Shown one piece after another: positions 17,054-23,072 of a stretch of DNA of 23,072 nucleotides (within the stretch, counting starts at the first letter, position 1; every line of letters starts with the position of its first letter). The notes under the pieces are model-generated. The model made no database searches, was not told the DNA's origin, and was given only the letters and a program-made list of their open reading frames with translations. Where the stretch lies: positions 1 to 23,072 of the forward strand of contig CAMLSG010000068.1 of the NCBI GenBank assembly GCA_946482635.1, read 5' to 3'. This stretch comes from an uncultured Duganella sp. (GTDB lineage Bacteria > Pseudomonadota > Gammaproteobacteria > Burkholderiales > Burkholderiaceae). Made by a program: the position numbers and the translations under genes.

Positions 17054-17665
17054 ATGATGGTTCTCTATTCGGGCACTACCTGCCCATTCTCCCAGCGCTG
17101 CCGCCTGGTCCTGTTCGAAAAGGGCATGGACTTTGAAGTGCGCGATGTTGACCTGTTCAACAAGCCGGAAGATATTTCGACCATGAACCCATATGGCCAG
17201 GTACCAATCCTGGTCGAGCGCGAACTGATCCTGTACGAATCGAACATCATCAATGAGTACATCGACGAGCGCTTCCCACACCCGCAGCTGATGCCGGCCG
17301 ACCCGCTGATGCGTGCGCGTGCCCGCCTGATGCTGTTCAACTTCGAGAAAGAGTTGTTCGTGCACGTGCACACGCTGGAAAGCGAGCGCAACAAGGCGAG
17401 CGACAAGAGCCACGACAAGGCCCGCGCAGAAATCCGCGACCGCCTGACCACCCTGGCTCCGCTGTTCCTGAAGAACAAGTACATGCTGGGCGACGAGTTC
17501 TCCATGCTGGACGTGGCCGTGGCACCGCTGCTGTGGCGCCTGGACCACTACGGCATCGAGCTGTCGAAGACCGCAGCGCCGCTGATGAAGTACGCCGAGC
17601 GTATCTTCTCGCGCCCTGCCTACATCGAAGCGCTGACTCCGTCCGAGAAAGTAATGCGCCGTTAA
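17054..17665 (+). CDS. sspA: Stringent starvation protein A (GST-fold RNA polymerase-associated protein)
   Basis: 203 residues. The N-terminal thioredoxin-like part MMVLYSGTTCPFSQRC and NPYGQVPILVERELILYESNIINEYIDERFPHPQL (about 39-80) are diagnostic of SspA. The C-terminal helical GST-like domain follows. SspA lacks glutathione transferase activity in E. coli, binds RNA polymerase and acts in stationary-phase and acid stress gene control. The order petC-sspA-sspB is common in betaproteobacteria. The ATG at 17054 is preceded by AAGGAACTAGGAAA. sspB begins 52 bp downstream. Confidence 0.96.
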   Translation: MMVLYSGTTCPFSQRCRLVLFEKGMDFEVRDVDLFNKPEDISTMNPYGQVPILVERELILYESNIINEYIDERFPHPQLMPADPLMRARARLMLFNFEKELFVHVHTLESERNKASDKSHDKARAEIRDRLTTLAPLFLKNKYMLGDEFSMLDVAVAPLLWRLDHYGIELSKTAAPLMKYAERIFSRPAYIEALTPSEKVMRR

Positions 17666-17717
17666 TAACGGCCCCTGCGGCGCGCCCATGGAGCGCGCCG
17701 CAACCTATAGTTTGAAC

Positions 17718-18203
17718 ATGGCAGAAATCTCCACCAAGCCCTATATGCTGCGCGCCATCTACGAATGGTGCACCGATTGCGGCTATACCCCCTACCTGGC
17801 AGTCAAGGTCGACGCAGCAACCCAGGTACCGATGGAATACGTCAGGAAGGGCGAGATCGTCCTGAACATCAGCTTCGGCGCCACCTCCGGCCTGAAGATG
17901 GACAACGACGCGATCCACTTCCACGCCCGCTTCGGCGGAGTGTCGCGCGAGATCTACGTGCCGGTCAATAACGTAATGGCGATTTATGCCAACGAAAACG
18001 GCCAGGGCATGGCGTTTGAGCCGCTGCTGGGCCAGGCGCCAGCACCGAAAATGCCTGCGCCGGTCGAAGAAGTTGCGCCAGTGCCGACCCTGTCTTCCGT
18101 GCCAAGCGCCCCGGCGCCGCGCAGCGAAGACGACAATGGACCGGACGATGGCGGCGAGCCACCAAAGAAAGGTGGCCGTCCAACCCTGACTCGCATTAAA
18201 TAG
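17718..18203 (+). CDS. sspB: ClpXP adaptor SspB
   Basis: 161 residues from ATG 17718, chosen because MAEISTKPYMLRAIYEWCTD matches the SspB N-terminus; an in-frame ATG at 17688 adds ten unlikely residues. The substrate-binding domain runs to about residue 110 (YTPYLAVKV, GEIVLNISFGATSGLKM, FHARFGGVSREIYVPVNNVMAIYA). A flexible acidic linker follows, and the end GGRPTLTRIK matches the ClpX-binding tail (E. coli GGRPALRVVK). It delivers ssrA-tagged proteins to ClpXP. No strong Shine-Dalgarno is seen; TATAGT lies just upstream and could be an extra promoter. The stop is 26 bp before tRNA-Thr. Confidence 0.95.
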   Translation: MAEISTKPYMLRAIYEWCTDCGYTPYLAVKVDAATQVPMEYVRKGEIVLNISFGATSGLKMDNDAIHFHARFGGVSREIYVPVNNVMAIYANENGQGMAFEPLLGQAPAPKMPAPVEEVAPVPTLSSVPSAPAPRSEDDNGPDDGGEPPKKGGRPTLTRIK

Positions 18204-18211
18204 CGTATAAT
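18184..18211 (+). promoter_or_regulatory. Candidate promoter of tRNA-Thr
   Basis: Perfect -10 TATAAT (18206-18211), directly after the sspB stop codon, with CCCTGA (18184-18189) at 16 bp as a weak -35 inside the sspB end. The GCGGCG discriminator just downstream is typical of stable-RNA promoters under stringent control. Transcription would begin near 18218, about 12 nt before the mature tRNA. Confidence 0.55.
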
Positions 18212-18229
18212 CGCGGCGAAAGTTTTACA

Positions 18230-18305
18230 GCCGGCTTAGCTCATCAGGTAGAGCAGTTGATTTGTAATCATCAGGTGGCGGGTTCGAGTCCTGCAGCCGG
18301 CACCA
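18230..18305 (+). tRNA. tRNA-Thr (anticodon TGT)
   Basis: 76 nt with encoded CCA. The acceptor stem GCCGGCT pairs with AGCCGGC, the D arm is GCTC/GAGC, and the anticodon loop TTTGTAA gives TGT. The T arm is GCGGG/CCTGC with loop TTCGAGT, followed by discriminator A. The anticodon stem GTTGA/TCATC has a U-U mismatch at 28:42, while the remaining pairs are sound. It reads ACA and other ACN codons. Confidence 0.97.
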
Positions 18306-18313
18306 GCATTCCA

Positions 18314-18347
18314 AAAGCCCAGCCCTCACCGGCTGGGCTTTCTCTTT
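18314..18347 (+). terminator. Rho-independent terminator after tRNA-Thr (probably bidirectional)
   Basis: An 11-bp perfect stem AAAGCCCAGCC / GGCTGGGCTTT with loop CTCACC (18325-18330), followed by TTTCTCTTT pattern on the plus strand. On the minus strand the same stem is followed by TTTT, so it may also end the vapC transcript that stops at 18357. Confidence 0.88.
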
Positions 18348-18356
18348 GGGCCTGCG

Positions 18357-18743
18357 CTATGCGCAACTTATCGGGCCTGAATACTGCGCGATCTGAGGAT
18401 CAGAAGTCAGGAGCGTAATGCCCTCGACAGTGGCTTGTGCTATGAGAATTCGATCAAAAGGGTCCCGATGCAGCAACGGGAGATGAGCTATCTCAAGTGC
18501 ATGCTTGCCATTAATGTCTAGCTCGCAGTAGTCATGATCTATTAGAGCTCGTCGTAAAAGGCGTGGATCGAAGGCGAAATTGGCGCGTCCGAGGCTGTGC
18601 TTGATTGCCACCTCCCAAATGCTTGCGACACTAAAAAACAGTTCGTTCTCGGCGCTTTTTAACAGTGTCCGTATCTTAGCCGGGAGGCGGCGTGAATCAT
18701 GGGACGCCCAGAGCAGAAGGTGAGTGTCCAATAAAAACTTCAT
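18357..18743 (-). CDS. VapC-type PIN-domain toxin (ribonuclease)
   Basis: 128 residues, usual for a PIN toxin. Acidic active-site residues are Asp6 (MKFLLDTHLLLW), Glu44 (SIWEVAIK), Asp97 with Asp94 (HRDPFDRILIAQA) and Asp115 (LLTSDPQI). LLDTHLLLWA and RDPFDRILIAQA are typical of the PIN group that pairs with Phd/YefM antitoxins. The toxin is expected to cut RNA, often tRNA or rRNA, when the antitoxin is degraded. Its start overlaps the antitoxin stop (ATGA). The gene is AT-richer than its neighbours, which suggests transfer. Confidence 0.92.
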   Translation of the reverse strand: MKFLLDTHLLLWASHDSRRLPAKIRTLLKSAENELFFSVASIWEVAIKHSLGRANFAFDPRLLRRALIDHDYCELDINGKHALEIAHLPLLHRDPFDRILIAQATVEGITLLTSDPQIAQYSGPISCA

Positions 18744-18988
18744 TCTTTGACTCCGAACATTTCTTCGATTTCGTCCCGTGCAAAATTGTCGAAGTCATCG
18801 GGGATAACGAATTGCTCTCCTTTAAGAAAATCCATTCGTTGAGTCTTTTTAGCTTGTTGCTCACCTAGCGGCATTACTTTAACCAAGGGTTTGCCTGCCT
18901 TGGCAATGATGAAGGGCTCGCCATTCGCCGCATCATCAACAAGGCGGGAAAGATGAGTCTTTGCCTCGTGAATATTGAACGTTTTCAT
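18740..18988 (-). CDS. Phd/YefM-type antitoxin
   Basis: 82 residues. The N-terminal Phd/YefM fold reads MKTFNIHEAKTHLSRLVDDAANGEPFIIAKAGKPLVKVMPL and binds DNA as a dimer. The C-terminal part (about 50-82) is acidic and would wrap the PIN toxin. The antitoxin comes first and the toxin overlaps it by 4 bp, giving the usual coupling. A near-perfect palindrome 16 bp upstream of the ATG is the likely autoregulatory operator. No strong ribosome site is visible before the ATG. Confidence 0.92.
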   Translation of the reverse strand: MKTFNIHEAKTHLSRLVDDAANGEPFIIAKAGKPLVKVMPLGEQQAKKTQRMDFLKGEQFVIPDDFDNFARDEIEEMFGVKE

Positions 18989-19003
18989 TCTGGCACATGT
19001 TTA

Positions 19004-19032
19004 GTGGACTAGACTAAGTTAGTTTAGTCCAC
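19004..19032. promoter_or_regulatory. 29-bp palindromic operator of the toxin-antitoxin pair
   Basis: Arms GTGGACTAGACTAA (19004-19017) and TTAGTTTAGTCCAC (19019-19032) pair with a single mismatch around a central G. It lies immediately upstream of the antitoxin gene, where Phd/YefM dimers bind to repress their own operon. It also abuts the end of doxX at 19045 and could mark the edge of the inserted segment. Confidence 0.7.
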
Positions 19033-19044
19033 CTGGCATGCGAT

Positions 19045-19533
19045 TCAAGGACGGCGCTTGAATATGTGGTCAAGCGAGAATTTGCCCGGGCCTTGGGCAA
19101 CCAAGGGGAGCAACAAGGCGGCCCAGTTCAGGTGCGTAGGCCACGCTTGGGGATAGACGAAGATCTCGATAACGGCGGTCATGGCGAGCAGGCCGAGGGC
19201 GGCGAAGCGGGTGAACAGTCCGGCGACCAGCAGCAGTGGCAGGGCGTGTTCGGCGAAGGTGGCCATGGGGGCGGCGATCTCCGGTGGGATCAAAGGCAGC
19301 ATGTACTCGTAGCGGAACAGGTCGATCGTCGAATCCTTCAGCGTGAACCAGCCTTCGACTTTGGTGCGGCCGGAGAGGAAGAAGACTGCGGCAATGCCGA
19401 GGCGGGCGGCGAGCAGCTGTACCGATGGAGGCAGCAGGCGCGCAGCGAGTGCGTGGAGCGCTGCGATGCCTCCTGCGATGGTGCCGGTGGAAGTGGCTGC
19501 GGCGGCTGGGGGTCGGGCGAAGTTGGTGTTCAT
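19045..19533 (-). CDS. DoxX-family membrane protein of the bufferin operon
   Basis: 162 residues from the ATG at 19533, chosen because GGAGACC lies 3-5 bases upstream; an earlier in-frame ATG overlaps the previous gene. DoxX motifs include [20 protein letters not shown] (about 43-62) and four membrane helices, with [39 protein letters not shown]. DoxX proteins are frequent last genes of bufferin (gig-like) operons and are thought to help export, modification or redox handling in the membrane, though the mechanism is unclear. It follows the hydrolase-like gene by 23 bp. The TA palindrome begins 12 bp after its stop. Confidence 0.9.
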   Translation of the reverse strand: MNTNFARPPAAAATSTGTIAGGIAALHALAARLLPPSVQLLAARLGIAAVFFLSGRTKVEGWFTLKDSTIDLFRYEYMLPLIPPEIAAPMATFAEHALPLLLVAGLFTRFAALGLLAMTAVIEIFVYPQAWPTHLNWAALLLPLVAQGPGKFSLDHIFKRRP

Positions 19534-19556
19534 GGTGGTCTCCGTTTTGTCAGGTA

Positions 19557-20123
19557 TCAGGTGCGCCATTTGCCTTGGCGCGCCAGCGTGATGGCTGCAT
19601 CGGCAATCTGTTGCGTCGTGGCGCTGGCGGCGAGTCCGATTGTCGGGACAGTCGTTGGCGTGGTGCCGCCATCCGCCAGCACTAAGCCGATGACGCGCGT
19701 ACGGCGATGGCTGGCGGCGGCGCGCGCTGCCTGAGCTCCCAGGCCGGTGCCGATGAAGACTGCTTCCGGGATGTGCTGACTGTCGATGAAGGCCAGCAGG
19801 TCCTGGCCGAGCGCCGTGGCATCCGCATCACGCAGCGTTGGCAGCAGAACGAAGTAGCCTTGCGCTGCCAACAGCGATGCAATTTCGGTGTAGTGGTCGA
19901 TGGAATCGCCCGGGCTGCGGGCGAGCACGATCGGGCGGCCGTCGTCAGGGCCGGCGGCGTGGTAGCTGAGCGCAGGTTGTGCTGCGGCTACGGCGCGCAG
20001 GACTTCGGTGGCGCTGCGGATGGGCAGCGCTACGCCGGCGAGTGCCGGTGCGAAAGCGAGGCTTGCGGTCCCTGTCAGTCCGGTGAGGGCGGATAGCAAG
20101 AACAGGCGGCGGGTTTCATTCAT
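19557..20123 (-). CDS. Tat-exported, shortened alpha/beta-hydrolase-like protein lacking the nucleophile Ser
   Basis: 188 residues from the ATG at 20123, chosen for GGAG 6 bases upstream and the Tat signal that follows (TRRLFLL with Arg5-Arg6, then a hydrophobic stretch to about 30). Residues 50-155 follow the first half of an alpha/beta hydrolase: [33 protein letters not shown], the elbow GTGLG at 125-129, then [11 protein letters not shown]. The elbow has Gly127 in place of the usual Ser, and the HG oxyanion motif is replaced by ARSPGD. The lid and C-terminal Asp/His half are missing. It overlaps bufC by 8 bp. A catalytic role seems unlikely; a binding or scaffold role, or gene decay, is possible. 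Confidence 0.7.
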   Translation of the reverse strand: MNETRRLFLLSALTGLTGTASLAFAPALAGVALPIRSATEVLRAVAAAQPALSYHAAGPDDGRPIVLARSPGDSIDHYTEIASLLAAQGYFVLLPTLRDADATALGQDLLAFIDSQHIPEAVFIGTGLGAQAARAAASHRRTRVIGLVLADGGTTPTTVPTIGLAASATTQQIADAAITLARQGKWRT

Positions 20124-20856
20124 TTTCAACTCCGGTAATGAGTTCACTACCAAGCCAGTCGGCCAACATGGCGCCGGCGCTGGCGATTCCTTGTTCTTCG
20201 CCGACGCGTTCCACCAGCAACGCGCACAAGCCGGCGAAACTGCCGTCGCGCTGGAGTTGCGTCAGCGCGGCAAATTCGATGGCGTCCAGTGCTCGCAGGC
20301 AGGAAACGAAGCCCTGGCGCCAGACCAGCAGGCCGCCGGGCGCGGGAAGCATCTCGCCTTCCAGGTTGCTGCTGCCGTCGCGCAGGGCGAACCACAAGTC
20401 GGCGGCGTTGGTAGTGGCAATGCGCAGTTGCAGTGTTGGCGCAAGCGTCAGGCTGGCATGCTCCCAGTCGACTTCGGCGAGTGCGTCGGCAGCGACAGGC
20501 GCTGCATCGGGGCCGATGAACGCCTGGTCCAAGGCGTGCTCGATCCAGGCCAGTTCGTGCAGGTCCGGATTGTCGGGGAACAGCGCCTGCAGCGTGTCGC
20601 AGAAATCGTCGGCGTATGCGTCCAGCGTCCAGGCGTGTGGAGGGCGGCGCTTGATGTGCGCTGCGGCAGCGTGCAGGAAGGCTTCTTCGCCGATGAAAGC
20701 GCGCAGTTGCGGGTAGCTCTCCTCCAGGCAGCCCACAAGCTGGGCGCGGTAGTTGTTCAGGTAGACCGCGCGGCCCGGGCCGGCCGGCACGCCTGCAACA
20801 GGCCTCGATGTGGCCAGCATGGCGTGGAAGTCGCCCTGGAGATTGGCGAGGTTCAT
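20116..20856 (-). CDS. bufC: BufC (DUF2063, partner of the DUF692 enzyme)
   Basis: 246 residues from the ATG at 20856. GGGAGGC lies upstream and the start overlaps the bufB stop (ATGA). The N-terminal DUF2063 domain shows VYLNNYRAQL (31-40) and LEESYPQLRAFIGEEAF (44-60), then DAYADDFCDTL (79-89). BufC/MbnC-like proteins form a heterodimer with the DUF692 enzyme and help present the precursor peptide for oxidation of Cys to a thiooxazole-type heterocycle. The coupling to bufB fits that role. An in-frame upstream start at 20997 would lie inside bufB and is not used here. Confidence 0.9.
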   Translation of the reverse strand: MNLANLQGDFHAMLATSRPVAGVPAGPGRAVYLNNYRAQLVGCLEESYPQLRAFIGEEAFLHAAAAHIKRRPPHAWTLDAYADDFCDTLQALFPDNPDLHELAWIEHALDQAFIGPDAAPVAADALAEVDWEHASLTLAPTLQLRIATTNAADLWFALRDGSSNLEGEMLPAPGGLLVWRQGFVSCLRALDAIEFAALTQLQRDGSFAGLCALLVERVGEEQGIASAGAMLADWLGSELITGVENE

Positions 20857-21671
20857 GCTGCCTCCCTGTGCGCTGCGAGATGGCGCGCGATATCGAGTTC
20901 GGCCAGCAGGTCGGCCAGCGGCGGGATATCGCCATCGCGTTCGATCATGGTGGCCACGGGACCGCAGCGCGCGATCGTCTGCTGGTACAGCGACCACACC
21001 GCGTCGTTGACGGCGCTGTCGTGGGTGTCGATCAGCAGGCCGTCGCCCTGGCTATGGCCGGCGAGGTGAATCTGGCACACGCGGTTCATCGGTACCCCGC
21101 GCAGGAAATCGAGCGGATCGAAGCCGTGGTTGCTGGCGCTGACGAAAACGTTGTTCACGTCCAGCAGCAGTCCGCAGCCGGTGCGCTTGGCCATGGCGGA
21201 AATGAATTCCCATTCCGTCATGGTCGATTCGGCATACGCCAGGTAGCTCGAAGGATTCTCGACCAGCATGGTGCGTCCCAGCGCTTCCTGTGCCTGGTCG
21301 ATGTTGTTGCAGATGATGTCGAGCGCCTCCTGCGTGTAAGGCAGCGGCAGCAGGTCGTGCGAGTTGAAGCGGCCGATGCGCGACCAGCTCAGGTGGTCGG
21401 AGACGAACATCGGTTCGATCTCCTCCACCAGCGCGCACAGGCGGGCCAGGTAGTCCGGCCGCAAACCGTCGGCCGAACCGAGCGACATCGACACACCATG
21501 CAGCACCACGGGATGCTTCTCCCTCACCCGGCGCAGGATATCGCGCGGCTGGCCGCCGGCGACCATGAAGTTCTCCGAGATCACTTCGACGAAATCCACG
21601 TCGACGTCGCCTTCGAGGAAATCGCCGTAGTGTTCGCGGCGCAGGCCGAGGCCAAAGCGATGGGCATGCAT
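20853..21671 (-). CDS. bufB: BufB (DUF692, MbnB-like multi-iron peptide-modifying enzyme)
   Basis: 272 residues, the usual length for DUF692 TIM-barrel enzymes. The N-terminus FGLGLRREHY and DFVEVISENFM (26-36) are typical. Likely iron ligands are present: His58 (VLHGVSMS), His93 (SDHLSW), Glu138 (LVENPSSY), Asp171/Asn174 (LLLDVNNV), His206 (HLAGH), Asp215/His217 (DTHD) and Glu244/Asp246 (ERDGD). The family uses two or three irons and O2 to rearrange Cys of a Cys-rich precursor into a copper-binding heterocycle. The substrate would be one or both BufA peptides encoded upstream. It follows bufA2 by 18 bp and overlaps bufC by 4 bp. Confidence 0.94.
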   Translation of the reverse strand: MHAHRFGLGLRREHYGDFLEGDVDVDFVEVISENFMVAGGQPRDILRRVREKHPVVLHGVSMSLGSADGLRPDYLARLCALVEEIEPMFVSDHLSWSRIGRFNSHDLLPLPYTQEALDIICNNIDQAQEALGRTMLVENPSSYLAYAESTMTEWEFISAMAKRTGCGLLLDVNNVFVSASNHGFDPLDFLRGVPMNRVCQIHLAGHSQGDGLLIDTHDSAVNDAVWSLYQQTIARCGPVATMIERDGDIPPLADLLAELDIARHLAAHREAA

Positions 21672-21689
21672 GGTGTGCCTCCGTCTGGA

Positions 21690-21959
21690 TTACTTGGCTT
21701 CGGTCAGGGTGCCGCCCAGTGCCTTGCACTCGGTCGGGGTTTTCACCAGCACGCCCTGGCCTTTGCACTGGTTCAGGCCTTTGCAGTCGTTCTTGGCGGT
21801 GGCGCACAGGCTGGTGCCCTTGCAGGTGTTGATGCCGTAGCAGCGGCCCGGTTCTTCCTTCACTTTTTCTGCAGCGAAGGATGGTGCCGACAGGGAAGCC
21901 AGTGCGATCAGGGCGGCGGCGCCGGCCAGGCCAGCGCGGGTTTTGGTAGCGATGCTCAT
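21690..21959 (-). CDS. bufA2: BufA2-type bufferin precursor peptide
   Basis: 89 residues, with AAAGGAG before the ATG. A signal peptide ends at SAPSFA (residue 29), so the peptide is exported. The mature part has six Cys at 40, 46, 52, 59, 65 and 78, with CYGINTCKGTSLC and three CKG units (46, 59, 65; the last one CKGQG). This matches the second class of bufferin precursor, distinct from the four-Cys DUF2282 type. Modified Cys are expected to bind copper in the periplasm. It sits directly before bufB. Which Cys are modified cannot be told from sequence. Confidence 0.87.
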   Translation of the reverse strand: MSIATKTRAGLAGAAALIALASLSAPSFAAEKVKEEPGRCYGINTCKGTSLCATAKNDCKGLNQCKGQGVLVKTPTECKALGGTLTEAK

Positions 21960-21987
21960 GATGAATCTCCTTTAGTTAAAGTGGGAC

Positions 21988-22749
21988 TTACAGGACGCTG
22001 AGGGCAGCGTCTTCGATGACTTTCGCGACCGCTTCCGGCTGCGAAATTTGTACTGCATGGCTTGCTGCAATTTCTGTGACCTTGGCGCCGGCACGCTTGT
22101 ACATCCAGCGCTGCAATTCCGGATTCACCAGGCGATCCTGGGTGGCGAGGACTGCGAAGCTCGGCTTCTGGTGCCAGGTGGCGAACCAGCTTGGCGTTCC
22201 CATCAGCACATTGCTGACGGGGACTTGCGAGGCCGCCATGAAGTTGACGCGGTTGGGCGTCAGGTCGGCAGCCAGGTCGGCCTGGAAGCGCGCAGTGTCG
22301 TAGAACTGAAAGCCTGCGCGGTCCGGCTTGACGCCTTCACCGGCGCCCGGTATCGACGACAGCAACTGCTGCGAGGTTTCGCCGACTTCCGGCATCAAGG
22401 CTGCGACATACACCAGCGCCTTGACCTTGTCGCCGGTCGCCACGTTCGACATCACCGTGCCGCCGATTCCGTTGCCGACTACGATCACGTTGCCGAACTG
22501 CTGGAAGATCGCCTTGCGGACGATGGCAATATCGTCGTCGAGCGAGGTATGAGGCAGTTGGGCCACGGTGACGTTGAAGCCTTTCAGGCGCAGCGTGTCG
22601 TGCACCACGCGCCAGCTGGAGGCGTCGATGAAGGCGCCCGGCACGATCACAACGTTCTTCGCGGCTGGCTGGGCGGCTGGAGCGGCGGCGTGTGCCGCGC
22701 CGGCAAGGCCGGCAGCCATGGCGATCGCCGATGCAATGGCACGCTTCAT
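21988..22749 (-). CDS. Exported alpha/beta-hydrolase-fold protein with Gly at the nucleophile position
   Basis: 253 residues from the ATG at 22749 (a GTG one codon earlier is also possible); the start shares one base with the bufA1 stop. A signal peptide covers about residues 1-22. The fold is that of EstC-like hydrolases: NVVIVPGAFIDASSW (32-46), VIVVGNGIGGTVM (88-100), ALVYVAALMPEVGE, then LATQDRLVNP with Asp205 and AASHAVQISQPEAVA with His231. The elbow is G-N-G-I-G, so Gly94 replaces the catalytic Ser, while Asp and His remain. Classical serine-hydrolase chemistry is therefore not expected. It lies between bufA1 and bufA2, so a role in peptide or metal handling is possible. Confidence 0.85.
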   Translation of the reverse strand: MKRAIASAIAMAAGLAGAAHAAAPAAQPAAKNVVIVPGAFIDASSWRVVHDTLRLKGFNVTVAQLPHTSLDDDIAIVRKAIFQQFGNVIVVGNGIGGTVMSNVATGDKVKALVYVAALMPEVGETSQQLLSSIPGAGEGVKPDRAGFQFYDTARFQADLAADLTPNRVNFMAASQVPVSNVLMGTPSWFATWHQKPSFAVLATQDRLVNPELQRWMYKRAGAKVTEIAASHAVQISQPEAVAKVIEDAALSVL

Positions 22750-23015
22750 CACTTGGCCTTCAGCGAGCCGTAGCCCTTAGGGGTTTTGATGGAGGTGCAG
22801 GTGCCTTTTTCGACCAGCACCCAGGCATCGCCCTGGTAGTCGACTTTGGAGGTGGCAGCGCACGAAGTGCCCGGGCCCGCGGCGCAATCGTTCTGGCCGG
22901 CTTTCGCCACGCCGTAGCACTTCTCCATTTCCTTTTTCGGTTCTGCGGCGTGTGCGGCGGAAGTGCACAATGCGATAGCCAGGGTGGCTGCCAGTCCTGC
23001 GTAGGTGGTTTTCAT
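22749..23015 (-). CDS. bufA1: BufA1-type bufferin precursor peptide (DUF2282)
   Basis: 88 residues with an exporting signal peptide (cut after AHA, residue 23). The mature part carries the DUF2282 pattern [22 protein letters not shown], then [11 protein letters not shown], with four Cys at 33, 44, 52 and 73. In the bufferin family Cys in these positions are converted by BufB/BufC to copper-chelating heterocycles, and the peptide protects the periplasm from excess copper. A strong AAGGAGACC precedes the ATG. It is the first gene of the operon; the promoter would lie at or beyond the window edge. Confidence 0.93.
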   Translation of the reverse strand: MKTTYAGLAATLAIALCTSAAHAAEPKKEMEKCYGVAKAGQNDCAAGPGTSCAATSKVDYQGDAWVLVEKGTCTSIKTPKGYGSLKAK

Positions 23016-23072
23016 AATCTTGGTCTCCTTGGTTAAGGTGTGACCAGATTAAGGGGGCAGTGTGTATCGCTT

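Noticed and set aside
18230..19032. Integration of a phage or island at the 3' end of tRNA-Thr
   Set aside because: No second copy of the tRNA 3' end is found in the window, there is no integrase gene, and the native terminator follows the tRNA intact.
19004..19032. Palindrome as a terminator for the bufferin operon
   Set aside because: The stem is AT-rich and not followed by a T tract on the minus strand, and its position directly before the antitoxin gene fits an operator better.
20857..20997. Longer upstream start for bufC
   Set aside because: It would lie wholly inside bufB; the ATG at 20856 has a strong ribosome site and the standard ATGA overlap.

Overview
The window is high-GC, densely packed bacterial DNA. 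It most resembles a betaproteobacterium of the Oxalobacteraceae (Massilia/Telluria/Duganella type). This rests on petABC followed by sspA-sspB, the style of the secreted small protein, and the protein sequences in general. It is inference from recognised families, with no database search behind it.

Layout: (1) 1-7549, + strand: the distal half of a Tad (tight adherence, Flp/type IVb pilus) locus. It holds a TadG-like protein cut by the window edge, two TadE/TadF-like pseudopilins, TadZ/CpaE, TadA/CpaF, TadB, TadC and a TadD-like TPR lipoprotein with a LytR_C-like C-terminal domain. The genes overlap or are closely spaced, so this is one operon. (2) 7508-8575, - strand: a small secreted protein and a DUF2807 protein, ending in a rho-independent terminator that lies inside the 3' coding end of the TadD-like gene. 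(3) 8588-10558: a regulatory intergenic region and, on the + strand, a LytS-type histidine kinase with a LytTR response regulator. The intergenic region carries two pairs of direct repeats, each with a 21-bp period. (4) 10555-13916, - strand: mscL, a DegS/HtrA-like protease, a DUF2461 protein and a tartrate/D-malate dehydrogenase, tightly spaced. (5) 14025-18305, + strand: petA-petB-petC (cytochrome bc1), sspA-sspB and tRNA-Thr(TGT), closed by a strong terminator. (6) 18357-19032, - strand: an AT-richer Phd/VapC-type toxin-antitoxin pair with a 29-bp near-perfect palindrome upstream. (7) 19045-23015, - strand: a seven-gene bufferin-type (copper-binding modified peptide) operon. In transcription order it is bufA1, an alpha/beta-hydrolase-fold protein, bufA2, bufB (DUF692), bufC (DUF2063), a Tat-exported shortened hydrolase-like protein, and doxX.

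How the parts work together: the Tad genes supply the motor (TadA), platform (TadB/TadC), localisation ATPase (TadZ) and minor pseudopilins of an adhesive pilus; flp, the prepilin peptidase and the secretin would lie upstream, outside the window. The kinase/LytTR pair probably controls the divergent secreted-protein/DUF2807 operon through a YpdB-like repeat. The bufferin operon makes two different Cys-rich precursors with one BufB/BufC modifying pair and a DoxX membrane protein.

The most unusual points are two hydrolase-fold proteins embedded in the bufferin operon, both with Gly in place of the nucleophile Ser, and the phased repeats beside the LytTR system.
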